A stretch of DNA of 64,000 nucleotides from JBGLNJ01 sp041300525 (GTDB lineage Bacteria; Chloroflexota; Anaerolineae; Fen-1058), in NCBI GenBank assembly GCA_041300525.1, contig JBGLNJ010000001.1, positions 3,410,001-3,474,000 of the forward strand, written 5' to 3'. Made by a program: the position numbers and the translations under genes. The notes beneath the pieces were generated by a model. It made no database searches. It was given only the letters and a program-made list of their open reading frames with translations, and had not been told where the DNA came from. Of this stretch, positions 53,943 to 61,319 are shown in pieces. Within the stretch, counting starts at the first letter, position 1, and every line of letters begins with the position of its first letter.

Positions 53943-56120
53943 ATGAAACATAGAGTCGCCCTCGTCATTCTGCTCGTCCTCACCACGGTCATCCTCCCCG
54001 GCGCGACGACATTCGCCGGTCAGGCCCCGTCATCTGCATGGGGCGATTGCGTCGCCGTGCTGCCCGGCCAGCGCGATGACCTCGCCGGGGCGTTCGCCGC
54101 GATGAACATCCCCTATCGCGTCATCACCAGCGCCCAAGTGAAGGACGACGCCTTCCTGGATAAACTGTGCGCGCTGTTTCTCGCCTCCGATAGCGCGGCC
54201 GGACGCGATGCCGCGCCGCACATCGCACAGTGGGTAGAACGAGGCGGGCTATTGTACGTCTCCGGTTCGGCGCTCGACGTTCTCCTCGATGCCTTCCCCG
54301 GTCGCCTCACGTTCGGGGGCAGGGCTTCGCCGGGACCTGCACAGGTCAAATTGAATGATCCGGATATAGCAGCGACGATAGACGAGAAGGATGCGACGCT
54401 GCAAATTCCAACCGAAGGCTGGCCCATCATCGCGCAAGGTAAAGCAGCTACGCACGTTCACGTGTACGCGCGCCGAGATTCAAGCGATGTGCCCTTGATC
54501 GTCTCATTTGACGCGGGCAAGGGTTGGGTCGTCTACAACGCCTTGGCCGCCGGAGCGGATACTTCCAAGACCCAGCAACGCCTGATACAGTTCTTTGTCA
54601 TTCGCACGCTGTTTGCGCGGGACGCAGCGCAGCTTTTGCGACGCTTCCCAGCCTCTTATGCCACGCCGATGCAGATTGCGGGCACGACCCAGTCCCAGGG
54701 CGAGTACACCTACCTGGCGCGCGAGGGCGACGATTGGGACGCGACGCTGCTATGGAACGGCGGGACATTCAGCCTCACGCTCCGCAGTCCTTACACGGCA
54801 ACTAGCGCGCAACAAGGCAACGCTTCGCCGCTCGTCGTTCCCGTCCGCAACGGGACGGGCGGCGATTGGAAGATTTCTGTGCGGGGCATGGATGCGCCGT
54901 CAGCCAATACGCCCTTCTTGTTAATGATCATTCCTCGTCGAGGCACGCATCTGCTGAATGCAGTCCCCACGCCGCTGCAAGTTTCAACGGACGTGAACGT
55001 GCTGGCAGGTAACCTGGGATTGGCAGTGGCAATGGCAATCCTATTGGCGTTGGGCGCGTCGCTGCACGCAGGGGCCGATACGTTGGCCGAGCGAAAAAGA
55101 CCTGGCAACCGCGTGTTGGCTGCGATGGGCGGCGCGGCAGGCAAAGTCGGTGGAATGTTTGGCTCGTTGTTTGCGCCGACAACGTGGCCCATCCCGCCGC
55201 TGGCGCGACGGCTGGCCGTTGCGATTGAACTGGCTGTGTTCCTCGCGCTCACCGCGCTGGTCGCTTCATCGCTCGACCCGAACTTTGCTCCGACGAGCGC
55301 GCGCGGCGTGGGCATCTTTGCGGGGATGTTTCTCTCGCTGGCCGTCAGCACGTTTGCCTTCGCATCGGCGCAATCGGCCACGGCGCGAACGTTCGGCGTG
55401 ACCGGCGCGTTCCAGATTCGCCCCGGTTATTTGCTCGTCGTCGCCGCGTGCGTGATCGTCTCGCGGCTGATCGGCTTTGTGCCCGGCTTTCTGTTCGGGC
55501 TTCCAGCGGGGTTTGCCGTGCTGGGCGCCTTGGAAGGCGCCAAGCGCCGCGATGGAGTGTTGGCGCTCGTCGCGCTCGTCGCGCCACTCGCCGTGGGCCT
55601 GATCGCGTGGATATTGGCGATTCCCACCGACCTGGCGCTGCGCGGCCTGGCCGGGGGCCAGATGAACGCGACCTTGTCCAACGGATTGATCACCGTCGTC
55701 GGCGCGATGCAGGCCGGCTTATTGCTCGTGTTCTTTGTTGCAGTGTGGCAGACGTTCTTCGAGTTGTTTCCCATCGCCGGGTTGATCGGCTGGACACTGT
55801 TCACGCGCGGGCGCATCGTGTGGTTCCTCGCCTTTGTCGTCACAGCGTTCCTGACCGCGCACATCCTCATCAACCCGAACGCGACGATACTGGAAGCGCC
55901 GAAAAACCGCGCGCTGATTCTGGTCATTGTCACGCTGGCGATCTATTCGGCAGTGGCGGTGGGGACGTGGCTGCTGTTCAACGCCGGACGGCTACGCGGC
56001 GAAGGCGCAACTCTCAAGCGCGGCACGTTGGTCACGCTGGCGCTCACGATCCTGGTGTGGCTGTGCGTGTGTGGGTTCGGCGCAGTGTTGGCGGTGTTGA
56101 GGGCCCTTGGACCAAAGTGA
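53943..56120 (+). CDS. Large exported membrane protein with N-terminal lumenal domain
   Basis: 725 residues. A signal peptide (MKHRVALVILLVLTTVILPG) is followed by a ~340-residue exoplasmic part. That part has a GATase/flavodoxin-like motif (CALFLASDSAAGRDAAPHIA, QWVERGGLLYVSGSALDVLL) and a beta-rich middle. A block of ~8 TM helices follows from LAVAMAILLALGASLH to VTLALTILVWLCVCGFGAVL. I recognise no family. The glutamine amidotransferase-like N-terminus plus C-terminal membrane block resembles membrane proteins with an exported BatA/DUF4159-like domain. An upstream stretch of stuttering ATC/TAAATC words (53858-53932) precedes it. Confidence 0.65.
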   Translation: MKHRVALVILLVLTTVILPGATTFAGQAPSSAWGDCVAVLPGQRDDLAGAFAAMNIPYRVITSAQVKDDAFLDKLCALFLASDSAAGRDAAPHIAQWVERGGLLYVSGSALDVLLDAFPGRLTFGGRASPGPAQVKLNDPDIAATIDEKDATLQIPTEGWPIIAQGKAATHVHVYARRDSSDVPLIVSFDAGKGWVVYNALAAGADTSKTQQRLIQFFVIRTLFARDAAQLLRRFPASYATPMQIAGTTQSQGEYTYLAREGDDWDATLLWNGGTFSLTLRSPYTATSAQQGNASPLVVPVRNGTGGDWKISVRGMDAPSANTPFLLMIIPRRGTHLLNAVPTPLQVSTDVNVLAGNLGLAVAMAILLALGASLHAGADTLAERKRPGNRVLAAMGGAAGKVGGMFGSLFAPTTWPIPPLARRLAVAIELAVFLALTALVASSLDPNFAPTSARGVGIFAGMFLSLAVSTFAFASAQSATARTFGVTGAFQIRPGYLLVVAACVIVSRLIGFVPGFLFGLPAGFAVLGALEGAKRRDGVLALVALVAPLAVGLIAWILAIPTDLALRGLAGGQMNATLSNGLITVVGAMQAGLLLVFFVAVWQTFFELFPIAGLIGWTLFTRGRIVWFLAFVVTAFLTAHILINPNATILEAPKNRALILVIVTLAIYSAVAVGTWLLFNAGRLRGEGATLKRGTLVTLALTILVWLCVCGFGAVLAVLRALGPK

Positions 56121-56163
56121 ATCAGACGAAGGACCGCTTTGCGCGGCCAAAGACGAGAGAGCG

Positions 56164-56524
56164 GTGTCTGCGCCAGCCATTCGTCACGCGAACCGGTCTT
56201 TCGTCCTTCGTCCTTCGACATTCGTCATTACCCTGCTTGCCATCGAGTTCCTCGACGAGTTCGTCTTTGGCGCGCGCGAGGCAGCCTGGCCGCTGATCCG
56301 CACCGACCTGGGCCTGAATTACATCCAGATCGGCTTGCTATTGAGTCTGCCCAGCCTCGTCAGCAGCATCATTGAACCTTTCCTCGGCGTCCTGGGCGAC
56401 GTGTGGAAGCGCCGCGTCTTGATTCTAGGCGGCGGCGTGTTTTTCGCGGCGTCCTTGCTGCTCACTATGTTGAGCCAGAGTTTTCTGGTTTTGCTTCTCT
56501 CTTTCATTCTCTTCTATCCGGCCT
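56164..56524 (+). pseudogene. Major facilitator superfamily transporter, N-terminal fragment
   Basis: About 120 residues with three TM helices: VITLLAIEFLDEFVFGAREA, LNYIQIGLLLSLPSLVSSII and VLILGGGVFFAASLLLTMLS. The MFS loop between TM2 and TM3 reads EPFLGVLGDVWKRRVLILG (G-x-x-x-D-x-x-x-R-R). After FYPAS the family similarity ends (about 56524). The start is uncertain: GTG 56164 or the TTG at 56107 that overlaps the preceding gene. Nine TM helices are missing. Confidence 0.75.
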
Positions 56525-56942
56525 CGCGGCCCACGACGCGGCGGTTGATGGTCGCATTAAGAGTATATCGAAATTGGTTATGCTTGTGAAGCGTACAAGA
56601 CCATTGCTTTTTAGAGTCGGGCTAGGGAACAAGAACGGAGAGCGTAGCGAGGAAGTGCGTAGAAACTACCTAGAGCGCGCGCGTCTAATGCCATTCTAAC
56701 CTGCCCTTCAAGATTATCCACGAAGGGCACAAAGGGCCACGAAGAAGAGCACAGACTTTTTTCGTGAGCAGAAACCTTCGCAAGGTTCAACTCCCCCCAC
56801 TTTTTGATGGGCAAGCGCCGAATTCGTCGTTTCCCAAATTCGCTGTTGTGTTCCGGCGGCGCAGGTCAAATTCTTTGTGTCGCTTCGTGTCACCTGCACC
56901 CGTAAGGGTGTTCGTGGAGAAAAGCTCTCGGCCGATCAGGCG
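56525..56942. other. Gap without a supported gene
   Basis: The stretch has short frames on both strands with no family. It contains the words CCACGAAGGGCACAAAGGGC and CCACGAAGAAGAG near 56718-56750, a typical stuttering intergenic phrase. A shortened copy of the 13.7/14.1 kb repeat lies at 56764-56808. Confidence 0.55.
56764..56808. repeat. Shortened copy of the ~85 bp repeat
   Basis: GTGAGCAGAAACCTTCGCAA then GGTTCAACTCCCCCCACTTT and TTGATGG match the ends of the repeats at 13725 and 14132. The 28-base middle (ACCCGTTAAGGGTACCCTGG onward) is absent, leaving AACCTT-CGC-AAGGTT as a bare 6 bp hairpin. Confidence 0.65.
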
Positions 56943-58607
56943 CTAGCGAATGACGGCGGGCAAAAAGACCGTGTACACTTTGTTCGTGACGGTGACGTGT
57001 TGGCTGGCCAAAGTGGTTTCGATTTTGCCGCCGGCATCCACGGCGCGCGCTTCGATCAGATAAGCGCCCGTGTCCGGCATGTCCAGCGTAACCGTGAATG
57101 GTTCGACGCTGCCATCGAACTGTCCATCTTGCGGGGCAGCGGTTTGCCACGCGCCGCCGTTCACGCGATATTGGACGCTCACGACACTGCCGGCGTCCAG
57201 TTGATAGGCGACCCCGGTCACGCTCGACCGTTGGCCGGCGTAAGCCTCACCCGCCGGGGAATCAAGCTGAGTGATCAGTCCACCGTCTACCGGGTCGCGC
57301 ACGGCGACCGTTTGGGTGGCATAGACTTCTGACACGTTGCCGGCTGAATCGCGCGCCGCCACTGCCAGCGTTCGCAGGCCGGGTTCAATCCCACCCATCG
57401 AAAAATGATAGCCCTCGGCCGTTCCATCGAATGTTCCATCCTCGGCGGCAGCCGGCTGCCACTCGCCTTGATCCAGGCGAACTTGCACGCCCGCGAGCGT
57501 GTTGATCGTCACGCTGGCGCGAGTGGGTGAAGGGTATGGGATGATCTCGGCTGTGCCGCTCACGACGACACTGTCGCCGCTTTGAACAAAGCCGGTGATC
57601 GTGATCGGCAAGTCGGTGTGCAGCGGGTCGAGAATGTTAGCGCCGTTGCTCACGTGCCAGCCGATTTGCCCGGCAGCGTACGGGTCGAGCGCGCGATGGA
57701 GATAGGGCGAGACCTGGCCGCGCATGATGCTGTCCACATTCGTGGCGCAAGCGCCGGATTGGCTGTTTTGATTTTCAATGGACAGGTACCCGGAACGGCT
57801 CACGCAAGACTGCCCGGCGGCGGCGTATTGATCGAGCGCATAAAAGATGTGACCGATTTCGTGCGCGGCTACCGCGCCCATGTTGGCCGGGCCATAATCG
57901 GCGTTGCCGTATGTCATCACCATGAAGGGGCCGCCCACGTAAGCGTAAGCGAAATCTCCGTCGCTAAAGCTATGGTCGCCGTCGTGTACGCTATTGACGA
58001 CAAAGATCGTAAAGGCCCAGTCGGTATGATACTTGCCGCGCAGCGCGTTGTTATAGTCGCGGACACGGGAAAAGTAAGAGACCGCCGTATAGCCCAACGC
58101 GCCCATCGCATCGGCGACCCAATATTTTTCGTCGCTGTGCGGGCGCGAGATCGGCTCCACGTCCGTCGGCAACGGAGCCGTAAAGTGATCATCAACCACA
58201 AAACGGAGGCGCGCTCGCGGCTCGAGCGCGGTCCACCAGTTGAAGGCCGCCGTCACTTGATCGAAAACCAATTGCTTTTGATCCGGCGTCCAATCTTCGA
58301 TAGAAGGGTCTGCACGGCCGTTGCTTTCCACCAGCACCAGTCCCACCGCCACAGAACCGGCCATGTACTCGCTGGTCTGATAGTAGCCGGGCGTGACGGA
58401 CGAGGCCGCCACATTCAACTTGCCGACCGAAGGCGCGTCCGGCGCGAAAAAGGCATCCGGTCGCTCGGCATGCAGATTCGTCGAAGGATCAAGTCGCGGG
58501 GGCATGGTATCGGCCTGCGCCTGAACGGCCAGCGCCGGGCGTTGACCCCACAAACTCAACATCACAACCATTATCAGGAAGGCAAAGACAGATTTTTTGA
58601 GCATCAC
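56943..58607 (-). CDS. Secreted zinc metalloprotease-like protein with Ig-like C-terminal domains
   Basis: 554 residues. Signal peptide SVFAFLIMVVMLSLWGQRPA; a catalytic region with HEIGHIFYALDQY (HExxHxxxxxD, a zincin motif), preceded by AYAYVGGPFMVMTYGNADYG and followed by VDSIMRG (a Met-turn-like MRG). Then two to three Ig-like/Big domains follow, with PYPSPTRASVTINTLAGVQV and YQLDAGSVVSVQYRVNGGAW. It ends AVIR, near the stop. It is exported, and probably cleaves extracellular proteins. Upstream, a strong terminator-like hairpin (58713-58751) and a MITE separate it from the SDR gene. Confidence 0.83.
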   Translation of the reverse strand: MMLKKSVFAFLIMVVMLSLWGQRPALAVQAQADTMPPRLDPSTNLHAERPDAFFAPDAPSVGKLNVAASSVTPGYYQTSEYMAGSVAVGLVLVESNGRADPSIEDWTPDQKQLVFDQVTAAFNWWTALEPRARLRFVVDDHFTAPLPTDVEPISRPHSDEKYWVADAMGALGYTAVSYFSRVRDYNNALRGKYHTDWAFTIFVVNSVHDGDHSFSDGDFAYAYVGGPFMVMTYGNADYGPANMGAVAAHEIGHIFYALDQYAAAGQSCVSRSGYLSIENQNSQSGACATNVDSIMRGQVSPYLHRALDPYAAGQIGWHVSNGANILDPLHTDLPITITGFVQSGDSVVVSGTAEIIPYPSPTRASVTINTLAGVQVRLDQGEWQPAAAEDGTFDGTAEGYHFSMGGIEPGLRTLAVAARDSAGNVSEVYATQTVAVRDPVDGGLITQLDSPAGEAYAGQRSSVTGVAYQLDAGSVVSVQYRVNGGAWQTAAPQDGQFDGSVEPFTVTLDMPDTGAYLIEARAVDAGGKIETTLASQHVTVTNKVYTVFLPAVIR

Positions 58608-58712
58608 GGCGATTCCTCATCTTCACCTCCTATGGTAGCGGACCTGCCCGTGGGAATATATGGTTGGAAAAGGACTGTTGTGGTCGAGTTCCGTGCGAAA
58701 AATGCGAGAGAA

Positions 58713-58751
58713 CAAAAAAGGCCCGCTGAGGGCACTTGCCTCAGCGGGCCT
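58713..58751 (-). terminator. Strong terminator between the SDR and metalloprotease genes
   Basis: On the reverse strand AGGCCCGCTGAGG and CCTCAGCGGGCCT form a 13 bp stem with a 7-base loop, followed by TTTTTTG. It ends transcripts coming from the SDR side about 110 bases before the protease start. A second small hairpin CACCCTT-CGC-AAGGGTG lies at 58755-58771. The rest of 58608-59186 holds GCGCGAATGAACGCGAATTC-type words and a MITE-like element. Confidence 0.88.
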
Positions 58752-59037
58752 ACTCACCCTTCGCAAGGGTGACGATGATTTAACTTGGCGTCTGCCTTGA
58801 CCGGCAAGGCCGCGTGATCCGCATCCCCGAAAGAACTAGTCGTCCAGTCTCATAGTCGAATTCGCAACGATACGATACCTGACCACACGACTATAGTATT
58901 GCCCTACAACAATTGCGCGATCCGCGAGATTTTTTGCCGCCCTTTTTCTTCCGCGACGCGAAGCGCGCGAATGAACGCGAATTCCTAAAATATTAGCGCA
59001 GATTCGCGTAACGCGCAAGCGGACGGACAAAAAATTT

Positions 59038-59146
59038 GGCTCTCTGGGATTTGCCGTGATACGCCCCATATTTGGCGGCAGCGTGTAGGACAAATTGCCA
59101 ATTTGTCCTACATTTGGGCAGACACCACGGCGACTCCCAATGAGCC
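59038..59146. mobile_element. MITE-like element, copy 2
   Basis: 109 bp, with imperfect terminal inverted repeats GGCTCTCTGGGATTTGCCGT and ACGGCGACTCCCAATGAGCC and the central 13 bp stem TGTAGGACAAATT with loop GCC. It is flanked by perfect 8-base direct repeats AAAAATTT at 59030-59037 and 59147-59154. No open frame. Confidence 0.92.
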
Positions 59147-59186
59147 AAAAATTTGGTTGCGGCGCGAAACGTGCCGCGCTATGTGA

Positions 59187-59942
59187 CTATGTTTGCACTC
59201 CGCCGCCGACCGTGATCACTTCGCCATTCACGAATGTATTCCACCCCGAGCCGAGGAACAACACCACGCGCGACACATCGTCCGGCGTGGCGATGCGCCC
59301 GAGGGGGATGGATTTCGCCATCCGCTCCTGCGTCTCCGGCGTCGTGCTCTCGCGCATCGCCGAGGTGAGGATCGTCGTCGGCGCCACGGCATTGACGAGC
59401 ACGCCGTCCGGGCCAAGCTCTTTAGCCAGCGAGCGCGTCAGGCCGATGAGGCCAGCTTTGGCGGCGGAATAGTGCGCCTGCCGGGCCGTGCCCGTCAGCC
59501 CGCTGCGCGATGCGATGTTGACGATGCGGCCCCATTTGCGCGCGCGCATGTGAGGCGCGCACAAGCCGGTGACGTGAAACACGCCGGTCAACATCACGTC
59601 GAACATGCGGTTCCATTGCGTGACCGTCATCGCCTCCAGCGACACGCCGCCCTCAAAGGCGCTGACGCTGTTGACGAGCACATCCACGCCGCCCCATTCT
59701 TTCTTGACCTCGGTGACCATCGCCTCGACCGAAGCGCGATCCGATAGGTCGGCGCTCATCGTCAGCGCCTCGCCCCCCACCGCCTCGACGGACTGCGCCA
59801 CGACCTCGGCGGCTTCCCGGTGACGCCGGTAATGTACGACGACGCACGCCTGCTCCCGCCCGAACGCCAGGGCCATCTCGCGCCCCAGCCCGCCGGATGC
59901 GCCCGTGATCAACACGACTTTGTCGGCCAGTTCCAGTTGCAT
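59187..59942 (-). CDS. Short-chain dehydrogenase/reductase
   Basis: 251 residues of classical SDR: VLITGASGGLGREMALAFGR (TGxxxGxG cofactor motif), ADLSD, VLVNSVSAF (replacing NNAG), IVNIASRSGLTGTARQAHYS and AAK (Tyr-x-x-x-Lys). It ends VNGEVITVGGGVQT. It is FabG-like with NADP preference suggested by HYRRHREAAE. ATG 59942 matches the family start (MQLELADKVVLITG). It stands alone between two MITE-like elements. Substrate unknown. Confidence 0.93.
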   Translation of the reverse strand: MQLELADKVVLITGASGGLGREMALAFGREQACVVVHYRRHREAAEVVAQSVEAVGGEALTMSADLSDRASVEAMVTEVKKEWGGVDVLVNSVSAFEGGVSLEAMTVTQWNRMFDVMLTGVFHVTGLCAPHMRARKWGRIVNIASRSGLTGTARQAHYSAAKAGLIGLTRSLAKELGPDGVLVNAVAPTTILTSAMRESTTPETQERMAKSIPLGRIATPDDVSRVVLFLGSGWNTFVNGEVITVGGGVQT

Positions 59943-60099
59943 CGGTCGCCCCCTCTCCAAAATTTCCCCCCGGCCCCCTCCCCCGTTCGATGACGAGAGA
60001 AAAAGAGTCGGCGGTGAAAAACGCAAACGCATCACAAGTCATCCACGAAGGACACGAAGGAACACCCAGTTCAAGTTTTAATTCTTCGTGTGCCTTCGG

Positions 60100-60129
60100 C
60101 GTTGTGCCCAACGGCGTTGTACCCAACGC
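60100..60129. repeat. Two tandem mini-hairpins of the CGTTG-TRCC-CAACG type
   Basis: CGTTG-TGCC-CAACG is followed directly by GCGTTG-TACC-CAACGC. The same motif in the other orientation (GCGTTG-GGTA-CAACGC) occurs at 61262-61295. They lie in the SDR upstream gap 59943-60407 with CACGAAGG words. Confidence 0.75.
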
Positions 60130-60153
60130 GCCCTTCGTGGAAAAAGAAATTCT

Positions 60154-60263
60154 GGCTCTCTGGGATTTGCCGTGATACACCCCCATATTTGGCGGCAGCG
60201 TGTAGGACAAATTGCCAATTTGTCCTACAGTTGGGCAGACACCACGGCGATTCCCAATGAGCC
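60154..60263. mobile_element. MITE-like element, copy 3
   Basis: 110 bp, ~95% like copy 2, same terminal repeats and central hairpin. Perfect 8-base flanking repeats GAAATTCT at 60146-60153 and 60264-60271. The direction is the same as copies 1 and 2. No open frame. Confidence 0.92.
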
Positions 60264-60407
60264 GAAATTCTATCAACTTCAATTATAGGCTTAGCCGGTC
60301 TTTGACACAAGCCAGCGCACGTGCTAAAATGTTTGCAGTGGTTCGCCAGCGTGTCGGTTCCCAGCCAAGGTTATCTGAGCGACGTCACATACTCCAGGTC
60401 GAAAGAG

Positions 60408-61217
60408 ATGCCGGACTCGGCTCGAAATCGTCTGAAAAAACTCTTGGGGGCCAAGCCAACTGATTCTACAGAACAACGCCCCGCTGAACCGCCCGCGCGT
60501 CCGGTCGCGCCGGCGCCCTCCGCCACGCCCATGACGCGGCATCCTCTTTCCACTCTCACTGCGCCATCCGGCAGGCTGCGGCGTCAACCGCCATCAGAGA
60601 CCCCACCCGATAGTTTTTCCGAAGCCAACCTCTACTTGCAGGAACTGCGCGGCAAGATGGCGCGTGTGGCCGAAGAATTCGCGCAGGGCAAGCTCAACCG
60701 GGCCCAGTTCCAGGAAATCTACCTTCATTACCAGCAGCAGCGCGCAGAGATTGAAACGGCGATCTATAACATGCCAGGCTCGGAAGCCTGGCGCGGCGCC
60801 GTGTCCACGGGCCATACGACGACGCTGCGCCAACGCAATGCCGCGCAGATTCTCAGCTACTCGATCTATGACAATTCCAGCAGCCTGTCGCTGGCCTCGG
60901 GCGGCCAATTCAAGCTGGACGCCGACCTGGTAGTGCCGATGCTTTCGAGCTTTCGCTCGGCGACCCAAGAGATTTTCGGCAAAGGGTTGCGGAGCACAGA
61001 AATCGAGGGCGGGCGGTGGCTGTGCTTTGTTCCCGGCACGTATACGACGCTGTTCGTGGTCTTTTCCGTCGAGCCGGCCCGCATCCAACTCACGTTGATC
61101 GAGGACCTGCACCGAGACTTTGAGACAGCCCATGCTTCGTCGCTGGCCGGAGGCGAAGGCCACGAGGTGGCGGCGCAGTTCGTCAAAATGTGGGCGCGTG
61201 ACTGGAAGATCACGTAA
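60408..61217 (+). CDS. Uncharacterised soluble protein with coiled-coil and C-terminal domain
   Basis: 269 residues from ATG 60408 (AAAGAG upstream). A disordered Pro/Arg head (RPAEPPARPVAPAPSATPMT) is followed by a helical LYLQELRGKMARVAEEFAQG and NRAQFQEIYLHYQQQRAEIE. The C-terminal ~130-residue domain reads GGQFKLDADLVVPMLSSFRS, IEGGRWLCFVPGTYTTLFVV and FSVEPARIQLTLIEDLHRDF. The last part has the alternation and length of a roadblock/longin-like domain, which would fit a GTPase-associated role, but this is weak. No neighbours support a pathway. Confidence 0.6.
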   Translation: MPDSARNRLKKLLGAKPTDSTEQRPAEPPARPVAPAPSATPMTRHPLSTLTAPSGRLRRQPPSETPPDSFSEANLYLQELRGKMARVAEEFAQGKLNRAQFQEIYLHYQQQRAEIETAIYNMPGSEAWRGAVSTGHTTTLRQRNAAQILSYSIYDNSSSLSLASGGQFKLDADLVVPMLSSFRSATQEIFGKGLRSTEIEGGRWLCFVPGTYTTLFVVFSVEPARIQLTLIEDLHRDFETAHASSLAGGEGHEVAAQFVKMWARDWKIT

Positions 61218-61234
61218 CGCCTCACCCTCGCCTG

Positions 61235-61295
61235 GCGCGCACGATTGCGCGCACGATTGCGGCGTTGGGTACAACGCGCATTGGGTACAACGCGC
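61235..61295. repeat. Compound tandem repeats behind the coiled-coil gene
   Basis: GCGCGCACGATT is present twice (61235-61258). GCGTTG-GGTA-CAACGC (61262-61277) and a near copy ATTGGGTACAACGCG (to 61295) follow. These are the mirror form of the hairpins at 60100-60129, so the motif brackets the 60408-61217 gene. Confidence 0.75.
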
Positions 61296-61319
61296 GTGCG
61301 AAAGAGTGCGCTGTGTCGC

